NCBI RefSeq assembly: GCF_009674565.1
Contig: NZ_WKJL01000011.1
Coordinates: 62,001-126,000, forward strand
From: Duganella aquatilis
Lineage (GTDB): Bacteria > Pseudomonadota > Gammaproteobacteria > Burkholderiales > Burkholderiaceae_D
Length of the DNA: 64,000 nt
Reading direction: 5' to 3'
Below, piece after piece: positions 1 to 7,753 of this stretch. Both the position numbers and the translations under genes were made by a program. The notes beneath the pieces were generated by a model. The model was not told the DNA's origin. It saw nothing but the letters and a program-made list of their open reading frames with translations, and ran no database searches. Within the stretch, counting starts at the first letter, position 1; each line of letters begins with the position of its first letter.

Positions 1-36
1 TAGTCAAAAGACTATTGTGATTTGCAAGGATCCGAG

Positions 37-1848
37 GTGACCGCCCTGTTCGCGCAAAAACAACTGTTTTCCGCGTCCCGGCCGGTCTGGTGGGCCGGCG
101 TGCTATTGTCGCTCGGAGTAGGCGGGCTGTTCTATCTGGCGGCCGACCGCACCATCGAATACGACGCCGGCGAGCGCTTCCTGCACCAGGCGCAAAACGC
201 CCAGTACAACATCAATTCCCGGCTGAACGCCTACACCGACGTGCTGCGCGGCACCGCCAGCTTCTTCCACGCCGCCGAACAGGTCGACCGCGCCAGCTTC
301 CACCGCTACGTGCAGGGCCTGAACATCGCCAGCCAGTTCCCGGCGCTGGACAATATCAACTACGCCCGCTATGTGACCGACGCCCAGCGCGACGCCTTCG
401 AGCACAGCATGGACAGCGCGGCCGACGACGCGCTCGGCTATCCCGGCCAGTTCCAGGTCACGCCGGCGGAGCGCCACGCCGAATACTGGGTGCTGACCAT
501 GATCGAACCGCTGGCGCCGTTCCGCGAAAAAATCGGCCGCGACATCGGCTGCCGCGGCCCGGTGGCGCGCGCGCTGCGGCAGGGCCGCGACAGCGGCGAG
601 CTCAGCGCCTCCGGCATGCCGATCGACAGCGCCCACCAGCCGCAGGGCTCCGGGCTGGCGCTGCGGCTGCCGGTGTACCGCACCGGCCAGCCGCTGGACA
701 CGCTGGCGCAGCGCCGCGCCGCCTACGTCGGCTCGGTCGGCATCGGCTTCAACGTGCCGCGCCTGGTACAGGCGGCGCTGGAGCAGATGCAGGTGCGCGA
801 CACCCGCTTGCTGCTGCTCGACAGCGGCGACGCCAGCGGCGCCGTCCAGCCGCCGGCGCAGCTGTTCGACAGCAAGCCCGAGAGTCCGGTGCTGCGGCCC
901 AACGAACTGTTCAGCGTGGCGCTGCCCATCGATTTCCACCACCGCCACTGGAGCGCGCACTTCAGCGCCCCTAAGGCCAACTGGTTCAGCCGCTTCGACA
1001 CCTGGCTGCCGTGGCTGGCGATGCTGTGCGGCTTCACCGGCTCGCTGCTGTTCTACCTCCTGTTCCATACGCTGTCGTCGTCGCGCATGCGGGCGCTCAA
1101 GATGGCCAAGGAAATGACGCGCGAGCTGCGCGCCAGCCAGGCGCGGCTGCAGCAGTCGCACCACAAGCTGCGCCGCCTGGCCGCGCACTCGGACAAGATC
1201 AAGGAAGAGGAACGCAAGCGCATCGCCCGCGAGATCCACGACGACCTGGGCCAGAACCTGCTGGTGCTGCGCATCGACGTCGACCTGCTGACCACCCGCA
1301 CGCGCCATCGCCACCCGCGCCTGCACACGCGCGCGCAACGCATGCTGAGCCAGATCGACAGCAGCATCAAGAGCGTGCGCCACATCATCAACGACCTGCG
1401 CCCGACGGTGCTGGACCTGGGCCTGAACGCGGCGGTGGAATGGCAGATCGCGCAGTTCCGCACGCGCTCCGGCATGATGTGCGAACTGATCGACCACGAT
1501 ACCGAGATCCGCATCGACGACCGGCGCGCCACCGCCTTCTTCCGCGTGCTGCAGGAGTCGTTGAGCAACATCCTGCAGCACGCCCACGCCAGCCTGGTGC
1601 GGGTGGAGCTGCGCCAGAGCGGCGGCATGCTGTGCATGACCATCACCGACAACGGCATCGGCGTGCGCGACAGCAGCCGCAACAAGGTGGGCTCGTTCGG
1701 CCTGGTCGGCATCGAGGAACGCATCAGCCTGCTGGGCGGCACCTGCGCGATCAGCGGCAGCCCGAACGGCGGCACCACGGTGGCGATCGCGGTGCCGGTG
1801 GCCGACAGCGCCACGCGCCACGCAACTTTCCTTGCAAACATTGATTAA
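37..1848 (+). CDS. CHASE-domain sensor histidine kinase (NarX/DegS-type HisKA_3)
   Basis: Membrane-bound sensor kinase of a two-component system. The N-terminus has one membrane segment (about residues 15-35), then an extracytoplasmic CHASE-type ligand domain (about 70-250). A second membrane segment lies near 330-345, followed by a short coiled coil. The dimerisation/phosphoacceptor helix contains REIHDDLGQN with the phosphorylated His near residue 401, and a HATPase domain carries the N-box-like QESLSNILQHAHA and a DNGIG box. This layout is typical of kinases that phosphorylate LuxR/NarL-type regulators, but no regulator is adjacent in the window; one could lie upstream. GTG at 37 is preferred over the in-frame TTG at 22 because AAGGA lies 6-7 bases before it. 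An in-frame TAG at 1-3 closes the frame upstream. The ligand is unknown. Confidence 0.88.
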   Translation: MTALFAQKQLFSASRPVWWAGVLLSLGVGGLFYLAADRTIEYDAGERFLHQAQNAQYNINSRLNAYTDVLRGTASFFHAAEQVDRASFHRYVQGLNIASQFPALDNINYARYVTDAQRDAFEHSMDSAADDALGYPGQFQVTPAERHAEYWVLTMIEPLAPFREKIGRDIGCRGPVARALRQGRDSGELSASGMPIDSAHQPQGSGLALRLPVYRTGQPLDTLAQRRAAYVGSVGIGFNVPRLVQAALEQMQVRDTRLLLLDSGDASGAVQPPAQLFDSKPESPVLRPNELFSVALPIDFHHRHWSAHFSAPKANWFSRFDTWLPWLAMLCGFTGSLLFYLLFHTLSSSRMRALKMAKEMTRELRASQARLQQSHHKLRRLAAHSDKIKEEERKRIAREIHDDLGQNLLVLRIDVDLLTTRTRHRHPRLHTRAQRMLSQIDSSIKSVRHIINDLRPTVLDLGLNAAVEWQIAQFRTRSGMMCELIDHDTEIRIDDRRATAFFRVLQESLSNILQHAHASLVRVELRQSGGMLCMTITDNGIGVRDSSRNKVGSFGLVGIEERISLLGGTCAISGSPNGGTTVAIAVPVADSATRHATFLANID

Positions 1849-1935
1849 TCTCAAGAGTCGGCGGTCGCCGGCGGTCAGAATCAAAGGCGTTCTCAGCCTT
1901 TTTCAACCCGCATCAATACCGCCAAGGAGATTCTG

Positions 1936-2526
1936 ATGAATGCCCAAACAATGCACGCCATCGCCGCCCTCGACCTGGAACCGATCAAAGTCAAACTGAT
2001 GCACGAAGAATCCGGCGAAGGCTGGACGCTGGAGCGCGCCAACGCGGTCGAGTTCGAATATCGCCGCTTCCTGCAGCTGATGAAGCAGTATCCGGACGAG
2101 CAGACCGCGCCGCTGGTCGATGTCGACACCTTCTGGCACTACCACATCCTCGATACGATGAAATACCACGCCGACTGCGACGCCGTGTTCGGCCACTACC
2201 TGCACCACTTCCCCTACATCGGCCTGCGCGGCGAGGATGACGAGGCGGCCCACCTCCGCGTCGGCCAGCGCATGCGGGAGCTGTATGAAGCCACCTTCGG
2301 CGAGGATTACGTGCGCGCCGCGACGGCCCATTCCGGCGCGTTGCCGCCGCAGATGGCGCACTCGGGCGCCATGCCGCCGCAAATCGCGCATTCGGGCGCG
2401 CTGCCGCCGCAAATGGCGCCTGCCGGCGTGGCCAACGCCAGCGCCGCCCAGGCCGAGGCGGCCATTGTAGCGGCGCAACAGTCCAGCTTCTACAGCCTGC
2501 GCCCGCGCCTGCCGCTGCCGGCCTGA
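1936..2526 (+). CDS. Glycine-rich domain-containing protein-like (DUF1399 family) with decapeptide repeats
   Basis: A 196-residue soluble protein. Residues 64-96 carry DTFWHYHILDT and a following Y..DCD..FGHYLHHFPY segment, the His-rich signature of the GRDP/DUF1399 family, whose biochemical role is not established. Residues 131-160 are three near-perfect copies of a ten-residue unit (AHSGALPPQM, AHSGAMPPQI, AHSGALPPQM) followed by a degenerate fourth; this Pro/Gln-rich tail is probably unstructured. The start is supported by AAGGAG ten bases upstream. There is no signal peptide. The nearest upstream gene is the histidine kinase, 87 bp away, and no functional link is visible. Confidence 0.8.
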   Translation: MNAQTMHAIAALDLEPIKVKLMHEESGEGWTLERANAVEFEYRRFLQLMKQYPDEQTAPLVDVDTFWHYHILDTMKYHADCDAVFGHYLHHFPYIGLRGEDDEAAHLRVGQRMRELYEATFGEDYVRAATAHSGALPPQMAHSGAMPPQIAHSGALPPQMAPAGVANASAAQAEAAIVAAQQSSFYSLRPRLPLPA

Positions 2527-2596
2527 TACACAAAAAGCGGGCGGTATGCCCAAAAAAGTGGCATACTCGGGTGTCTACAGATGATCGGAGCGCATC

Positions 2597-2803
2597 ATGG
2601 CCGTCAATTCAGTCACACCGAGCAGCACCACCGCCATCCAGCAAGCCGTCCCCGCCCGCCAGCCGGAACCAGTCCAGCCGGTGGACAAGCCGGCCGAACG
2701 CGTGGCCCAGGCCGCGCCGCCACCGCCGCCCCAGGCAGCCGTGGCGCCCACCGTCAACACCAGCGGCCAGCGCATCGGCACCACCATCAGCACCTCCGCC
2801 TGA
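2597..2803 (+). CDS. Small Pro/Ala/Gln-rich protein of unknown function
   Basis: Predicted 68-residue protein with no recognised domain. It is rich in Pro, Ala, Val and Gln, including a run of six prolines near residue 41, and has no signal peptide or membrane segment. GGAGCG lies 7-8 bases before the ATG and a strong terminator follows the stop codon, which argues that it is a real transcription unit. The N-terminal style (Val/Thr/Ser-rich) resembles the start of the DUF5610 protein at 11666-12292, but this may only be compositional. Function unknown. Confidence 0.6.
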   Translation: MAVNSVTPSSTTAIQQAVPARQPEPVQPVDKPAERVAQAAPPPPPQAAVAPTVNTSGQRIGTTISTSA

Positions 2804-2821
2804 ACCGGCGGCGGGCTAAAA

Positions 2822-2856
2822 AAAACGGCGCGTTACCGTTGGGTACGCGCCGTTTT
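2822..2856. terminator. Bidirectional Rho-independent terminator
   Basis: A 12-bp perfect stem (AAAACGGCGCGT at 2822-2833 pairing with 2845-2856) is extended by three further pairs past a one-base bulge. It ends in a T-run on the plus strand and has an A-run on its 5' side, giving a T-run on the minus strand. It sits between two convergent small genes (ends at 2803 and 2875), so it probably serves both. Confidence 0.85.
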
Positions 2857-2874
2857 CTATTGGGTGGTCCGTGA

Positions 2875-3114
2875 TCAGGACGCCATCATTTCGCGCAGTT
2901 CGCGAATGCTGAAATCGCTGATTTCGTGCATGCGGATCAGGATGGTGGCGCCGATCGGCAGCGTGTTGTGGCGGATTTTGGAGATGACCGGCGGGGCCAC
3001 TTCCAGCGCGCGCGACAGGGCTGCATCGTTTTTCAGTTGCAGTTTTTCGATGATGGCGTCCAGCACGCGGTTCGGGTTATACGACGGCGACGCAGTGATT
3101 TCTTTAAGAGACAT
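2875..3114 (-). CDS. Small helix-turn-helix (XRE-like) protein
   Basis: A 79-residue all-helical protein. The segment from about residue 26 to 55 (NDAALSRALEVAPPVISKIRHNTLPIG..., only partly quoted) has the spacing of a Cro/CI-type helix-turn-helix: a D/N-AALSRAL helix, a turn, then a PPVISKIRHN recognition helix. It is probably a DNA-binding regulator, or a relative that has kept the fold. The start at 3114 (MSLKEI) is preferred; the open frame continues upstream to 3216 but that part is Arg/Phe-rich and lies in AT-rich DNA. It shares the bidirectional terminator at 2822-2856 with the convergent gene. Confidence 0.65.
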   Translation of the reverse strand: MSLKEITASPSYNPNRVLDAIIEKLQLKNDAALSRALEVAPPVISKIRHNTLPIGATILIRMHEISDFSIRELREMMAS

Positions 3115-3386
3115 AGTGTTTAAGTAGGTTCTTGGCCGTCTTTTGCGAAAAAACGACACATGGGTAAGAAAAATTTTTAGCTCAATTACCAGTGAAGCAC
3201 TACGAAACACGAACATTTATGCCGCGTTTTAGTGCTTAACCAAGATAATACACGCTTACGTTACAAAAGGGCTAACTCAGCGGACACTTCCGTGAGATTT
3301 TGAGAGATTTTAACCCTATTTTGTGTGGTAGTGACGATTTATGTTGTAAAAATAAGTATCAATCTATGTAAAGACCGCTCTGCGGG

Positions 3387-3638
3387 TCAGTTTGGACGGC
3401 TGATGCCGGCGGCAAGGAAACACCATTCCACCGCCATCAGCGTGGCGAGTTGGGCGATCGTGCCTGGGAGGAACAACGTTGAAGTCGAGAAATGTTCAGA
3501 TTTGTCGGCGCTGCAATGCCAGCCCAGCTGGCGGCGTATTTCTTCCGGCACCGGCGGCGGGCAGCTGCTGAACTCACGCTGCCGCTGTCGCATATAGGCG
3601 CGGACTTGCTCCTTGGTCGGCTGCACAGTGGCTGGCAT
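3387..3638 (-). CDS. Hypothetical small protein, possible single membrane segment
   Basis: An 83-residue protein of unknown function. The N-terminal half (PATVQPTKEQVRAYMRQRQ, then PPPVPEEIRRQLGW) is charged and looks like a compact helical module; Cys26 lies between the two parts. The C-terminal half has a hydrophobic stretch (GTIAQLATLMAVEWCFLAAG) that could span the membrane. ATG at 3638 has AAGGAG seven bases upstream, which supports this start over the GTG two codons earlier. It stands alone, about 150 bp from the next gene. Confidence 0.55.
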   Translation of the reverse strand: MPATVQPTKEQVRAYMRQRQREFSSCPPPVPEEIRRQLGWHCSADKSEHFSTSTLFLPGTIAQLATLMAVEWCFLAAGISRPN

Positions 3639-3788
3639 GCGCACACTCCTTGTGAAAGAAGGCTAACAATATCGTAACATACGATGACTTGCTTGATATG
3701 CATCAAACGAGTGATCTTATTAAGTTTGTCACATAAAACTGACGTAGAGCTTGCATTAGCTTAATTTTCGTTGCTTCTTTACATATCT

Positions 3789-4661
3789 TTACAAGCCCTG
3801 GAGCGTCGCCGCCACCGTCGGGTAGCGCAGGCGCACGCGCAATTCGCGCTTGATGCGGCGGTTCAGCAGGCGGCGCGACTCCGACATGAACGACAGCAGC
3901 GCCGGCGACACTACCTGCTGCAACGCCGCGCGCGGCAGGCGCGGCGGGCGCGGCAGCCCGAAAGCATCGGCGACCGCATCGAAATAGTGCGCCATCTTCA
4001 TATCGCTGTCATCCACCGCATGGTAGCTACGGTTCGGTAGCGCACGATACAGCGCATGGACGATGATCGCGGCCAGGTCGTCGGCGTGAATGTGGTTGGT
4101 ATAGACGTCGTCGGCCTCGATCAAGGCCGGCGTGCCTTGCTGCAGGCGCTTCAGCGGCAGGCGGTCGGCGCCGTAGATGCCGGGCACGCGCAGGATGGCC
4201 AGGCTGGCGCCGGCGCGGCGCGCCCAGTTGCGCAGGCTGCGTTCCGCATCAACCCGGCGCAGCGCGCGCGCATTGCGCGGCGCCACCGGCCGGCTCTCGT
4301 CAAACAGCGCGCCGCCGCAATCACCATAGACGCCGGTGGTGCTGACATACACCACCCTGCCGCCGGCCGGCAGCACCGCGCTCAGGTTGCGGGTGCGCGT
4401 ATCGAGCACGCCGTCGGCCGGCGGCGGCGCCAGGTGCACCACCCACGGCGCCAGGCCGTCCAGGCGCCGCAAGGTGGCGGGCCGGTCCAGATCGGCCACC
4501 AGCGGCACGGCGCCGGCGGCGCGCAGCTCGGCGCAGCGCGCCGGCTGGCTGGTGGTGGCGAACACCCGGAAATGCCGGGACAGCAGCGGCAGCAGGCGCA
4601 TGCCGACGTCGCCGCAGCCGACAATCAGCAGGCGCGGACGGTGAAAAGCGGTTTTTTTCAT
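3789..4661 (-). CDS. NAD(P)-dependent epimerase/dehydratase-like SDR protein
   Basis: A 290-residue extended short-chain dehydrogenase-like protein. A Rossmann signature (LLIVGCGDVGMRLL) occupies residues 10-23. A conserved VYVSTTGVYGD strand follows near 105-115, and ILRVPGIYG near 160-168. The GxGxxG motif and the ST-x-VYG element match the YeeZ/NAD(P)H-binding group; the substrate is not known. The usual YxxxK pair is not obvious, so catalysis is uncertain. It is divergent from the 2Fe-2S reductase gene at 4751, with 89 bp between them, a pairing recalled from other betaproteobacteria. Confidence 0.75.
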   Translation of the reverse strand: MKKTAFHRPRLLIVGCGDVGMRLLPLLSRHFRVFATTSQPARCAELRAAGAVPLVADLDRPATLRRLDGLAPWVVHLAPPPADGVLDTRTRNLSAVLPAGGRVVYVSTTGVYGDCGGALFDESRPVAPRNARALRRVDAERSLRNWARRAGASLAILRVPGIYGADRLPLKRLQQGTPALIEADDVYTNHIHADDLAAIIVHALYRALPNRSYHAVDDSDMKMAHYFDAVADAFGLPRPPRLPRAALQQVVSPALLSFMSESRRLLNRRIKRELRVRLRYPTVAATLQGL

Positions 4662-4750
4662 GTGGTGGATTGTAACGCGGGAGGCCTGCCGACCTCGCTG
4701 ACTAAGGTAAAATAAAGGGTTACCGCCAACTGCTCCAAAGCCCCTATCGT

Positions 4751-5776
4751 ATGACGTTTCAAATAACTGTACAGCCCAGCGGCCACCAATTCAGCTGCGA
4801 GGAAGACGAAACCATCCTGGCGGCGGCCATGCGCGCCGGCGTCGGCCTGCCTTACGGCTGCAAGAACGGCGCCTGCAGTTCCTGCAAGGGCAAGGTTCTG
4901 TCCGGCGCAGTCACCCACAAGCCGCACCAGGAACGCGCGCTGCCCAAGGATGAGGAAGCCAAAGGCGCGTCACTGTTCTGCTGCGCCCTGGCCCACAGCG
5001 ACGTGGTGATCGAGGCGCGCGAAGTGGCCGGCAGCGACGACTACCCGATCCGCAAGATGCCGTCGCGGGTGGCGACCCTGGAAAGAATGGCGCCGGACGT
5101 GATCGTCATGACGCTGCAACTGCCGGCCAACGAGACGCTGAAATTCCGCGCCGGCCAGTACATCGAATTCCTGCTCAAGGACGGCAAGCGCCGCAGCTAC
5201 AGCCTGGCTTCGCCGCCGGAGCAGGACCAGCCGCTGGCGCTGCACATCCGCCACCTGCCGGGGGGCCTGTTCACCGACCAGGTGTTCGGCGCCATGAAGG
5301 AGCGCGACATCCTGCGCTTCGAAGGCCCGATGGGCACCTTCTTCGTGCGCGAGGACAGCGACAAGCCGATGGTGCTGCTGGCCTCCGGCACCGGTTTCGC
5401 GCCGATCAAGGCCATCGTCGAGCACCTGCGCGCGCAAGGCTCGACCCGCCAGATGACGCTGTACTGGGGCGGCCGCCGTCCGCAGGACCTGTACATGGAC
5501 GCGCTGTGCCGCGAGTGGGCCGCCGCCCTGCCCAACTTCCACTACGTGCCGGTGATCTCGGCGCCGCAGCCGGAAGACAGCTGGGCCGGCCGCACCGGCT
5601 ATGTGCACCAGGCGGTGATGGCCGACCTGCCGGACCTGTCGGGCCACCAGGTGTATGCCTGCGGCGCGCCGGTGATGGTGGAATCGGCCAAGGCCGACTT
5701 TGTCGAACGGTGCCGATTGCCGGACGACGAGTTCTACGCGGACGCCTTCACCACCGAGGCGGACCTCAACAAGTAA
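4751..5776 (+). CDS. 2Fe-2S/FAD oxidoreductase, CDP-6-deoxy-delta-3,4-glucoseen reductase-like
   Basis: A 341-residue electron-transfer flavoprotein. An N-terminal plant-type ferredoxin domain has cluster ligands Cys37, Cys42, Cys45 and Cys77 (CKNGACSSC motif). An FAD-binding barrel follows with RRSYSLASPP, then an NAD-binding domain with LLASGTGFAPI and YACGAPVM. The order 2Fe-2S / FAD / NAD is that of AscD/E3-type reductases and of reductase components of oxygenases. No dideoxysugar genes or oxygenase are nearby, so the database-style name probably does not describe its role, which is likely general electron transfer. Confidence 0.8.
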   Translation: MTFQITVQPSGHQFSCEEDETILAAAMRAGVGLPYGCKNGACSSCKGKVLSGAVTHKPHQERALPKDEEAKGASLFCCALAHSDVVIEAREVAGSDDYPIRKMPSRVATLERMAPDVIVMTLQLPANETLKFRAGQYIEFLLKDGKRRSYSLASPPEQDQPLALHIRHLPGGLFTDQVFGAMKERDILRFEGPMGTFFVREDSDKPMVLLASGTGFAPIKAIVEHLRAQGSTRQMTLYWGGRRPQDLYMDALCREWAAALPNFHYVPVISAPQPEDSWAGRTGYVHQAVMADLPDLSGHQVYACGAPVMVESAKADFVERCRLPDDEFYADAFTTEADLNK

Positions 5777-5851
5777 CACAAAGTATCAGCATCCAACCCA
5801 CAGGGCCGACAGGGATGCAGAGTCCCAAGGCTCTGCTCCCTGAAAGCGCCA

Positions 5852-7090
5852 ATGTCAGACAGCACCTCACGTAACGGCTTCAGCGTCCTGCGCCACCGTA
5901 ACTTTACCCTCTACCTCTCCGCCCGTACCCTGGCCACCCTGGCCGTGCAAATGCAAAACGTCGCCATCGGCTGGCAAGTGTATTCGATGACGCACAACCT
6001 GTTCGACCTGGGCCTGATCGGCCTGTCGCAGTTCCTGCCCTTCCTGCTGCTGATCCTGATCGCCGGCCACGCCGCCGACCGCTACGACCGCCGCAACCTG
6101 ATCGCCCTGTCGCTCGGCGCGCAGCTGCTGTGCGGCCTGATGCTGCTGGGTTTCACCTACACCGGACTGAGCAGCGTGTGGCCGGTGTTCGCGGTGCTGG
6201 CGGTGTACGGCAGCGCGCGCGCCTTCATGGGGCCGGCCACGCAGGCCATCCTGGTCAACCTGGTGCCGCAGGAAAGCTTCAGCAAGGCGGTGGCGCTGAG
6301 TTCCTCCAGCTTCCACGTGGCGGTGATCGTCGGCCCGACGCTGGGCGGCCTGTTCTACCTGGCCGGGCCGAAAACGGTGTACATGATTTCCTCCACGCTG
6401 CTGGTGCTGGCGGTGGTGATGATGTGCATGGTCAAATCGGTCAAGCAGGCCAGCGCCAGCGGCCCGGCCTCGTGGCACACGGTGCTGGAAGGCCTGCGCT
6501 TCGTGTGGAACAAGAAAGTGGTGCTGGGAGCGATTTCGCTCGACCTGTTCGCCGTGCTGTTCGGCGGCGCCACCGCGCTGCTGCCGGCGCTGGCGCACGA
6601 CGTGCTGCATATCGGCCCCAGCGGCCTCGGCGCGCTGCGCACCATGCCAGGCGTCGGCGCGGCGCTGTGCTCGATCGTGCTGGCCTTCTTCCCGATCACC
6701 CGCCGCGTCGGCGCGTGGATGCTGGGCGGCGTGGCGCTGTTCGGCGTCGGCACCATCGTGCTTGGCTCGACCACCAGCTTCGTGCTGGCGCTGGTGGTGC
6801 TGTTCCTGATGGGCGCCGGCGACATGATCAGCGTCTACGTGCGCCACCTGCTGGTGCAGTACGAAACGCCGGATGAAATCCGCGGCCGCGTCAGCGCCGT
6901 CAACTCGGTGTTCATCGGCGCTTCCAACGAGCTGGGCGAATTTGAATCCGGCATCACCGCCGGCTGGCTGGGCCTGACGCGCGCCATCCTGTTCGGCGGC
7001 GCCGCCACGCTGGGCGTGGTGGGCGCCTGGACCGTGCTGTTCCCGGTACTGTCGCGCATGGACCGCTTCCCGCACGAGGACAAACAATGA
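5852..7090 (+). CDS. MFS transporter (EntS/MFS_3-like)
   Basis: A 412-residue inner-membrane permease with about twelve hydrophobic segments. The cytoplasmic loop between segments 2 and 3 has the MFS A-motif (GHAADRYDRRNL). N-terminal RNGFSVLRHRNFTLYLSAR resembles the MFS_3 (enterobactin exporter-like) group. Likely a drug/proton or siderophore-type exporter; the substrate is unknown. A weak GAAAG lies upstream of the ATG. Its stop overlaps the next start by four bases (ATGA), indicating translational coupling with the DUF1345 gene. Confidence 0.82.
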   Translation: MSDSTSRNGFSVLRHRNFTLYLSARTLATLAVQMQNVAIGWQVYSMTHNLFDLGLIGLSQFLPFLLLILIAGHAADRYDRRNLIALSLGAQLLCGLMLLGFTYTGLSSVWPVFAVLAVYGSARAFMGPATQAILVNLVPQESFSKAVALSSSSFHVAVIVGPTLGGLFYLAGPKTVYMISSTLLVLAVVMMCMVKSVKQASASGPASWHTVLEGLRFVWNKKVVLGAISLDLFAVLFGGATALLPALAHDVLHIGPSGLGALRTMPGVGAALCSIVLAFFPITRRVGAWMLGGVALFGVGTIVLGSTTSFVLALVVLFLMGAGDMISVYVRHLLVQYETPDEIRGRVSAVNSVFIGASNELGEFESGITAGWLGLTRAILFGGAATLGVVGAWTVLFPVLSRMDRFPHEDKQ

Positions 7091-7746
7091 AACTGCATCT
7101 GCCCGCCCTGATCCACAGCCGTCCTCACCTGAGCCTGGCCATCACCCTGGGCGTGCTGACCTTTCCGTTTCTGCCGCATGCCTGGCCGTGGCTGACGCGG
7201 CTGCTGACCTGCTGGGACGTGCTGGTGTGGAGCTACCTGGTGACGATGGGCTGGATGATGACGCAGGCGGACCACCACGACATCAAGCGCGCCGCCTGCC
7301 GGCAGGATGAAAAAGGCCCGGTGATCCTGGCCGTGCTGTCGCTGGCGGTGCTGGTCAGCCTGGCCGCCATCGTGTCGCAGCTGTCGTCCACCAAGGACTT
7401 GCCGGAAGGCGCGCTGGCGCTGCGCTACACGCTGGGCGTGCTGACCCTGATCGGTTCGTGGTTCATGGTCGGCATCATGTTCTGTTCGCACTATGCGCAC
7501 CTGTACTACATCGACGACGGCGACGACAAGCCGCTCGGCTTCCCGGACGACGACGTAGTGCCGAACTACTGGGACTTCCTGTACTTTTCGTTCACCGTCA
7601 GCGTGGCGGTGCAGACCTCCGACGTCACGGTGCGCACGCGCCGCCTGCGCAAGGTGGTGCTGGGCCAGTCGGTGCTGTGCTTCTTCTACAACCTGGCGAT
7701 CCTCGGCCTGTCGATCAACATCGCCGCCTCGCTCATCAACGGCTAA
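7087..7746 (+). CDS. DUF1345 family membrane protein
   Basis: A 219-residue integral membrane protein with about five to six hydrophobic segments. It carries the conserved DDDVVPNYWDFLYFSFTVSV region near residues 155-175, followed by a region (QTSDV.VRTRRLRKVVLGQS) that is diagnostic of DUF1345. The TSDV stretch recalls the pore loop of K+ channels, but the function of the family is not known. It is translationally coupled to the MFS gene upstream (4-base overlap) and lies eight bases before the following hydrolase gene, so the three genes probably form an operon. Confidence 0.8.
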   Translation: MKLHLPALIHSRPHLSLAITLGVLTFPFLPHAWPWLTRLLTCWDVLVWSYLVTMGWMMTQADHHDIKRAACRQDEKGPVILAVLSLAVLVSLAAIVSQLSSTKDLPEGALALRYTLGVLTLIGSWFMVGIMFCSHYAHLYYIDDGDDKPLGFPDDDVVPNYWDFLYFSFTVSVAVQTSDVTVRTRRLRKVVLGQSVLCFFYNLAILGLSINIAASLING

Positions 7747-7753
7747 ATCCCCT

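Noticed and set aside
103..1884. Long open frame opposite the histidine kinase
   Set aside because: A GC-skewed shadow, Ala/Val/His-rich with no domain; the plus-strand kinase is unambiguous.
3115..3386. Possible further gene or RNA in the AT-rich gap after the small HTH gene
   Set aside because: The only frames are short, start poorly and have no domain; no clear promoter-terminator pair was found.
4751..5776. Dideoxysugar (O-antigen) biosynthesis role implied by the reductase name
   Set aside because: No ascarylose or CDP-sugar genes lie nearby; the name reflects similarity of domain order only.
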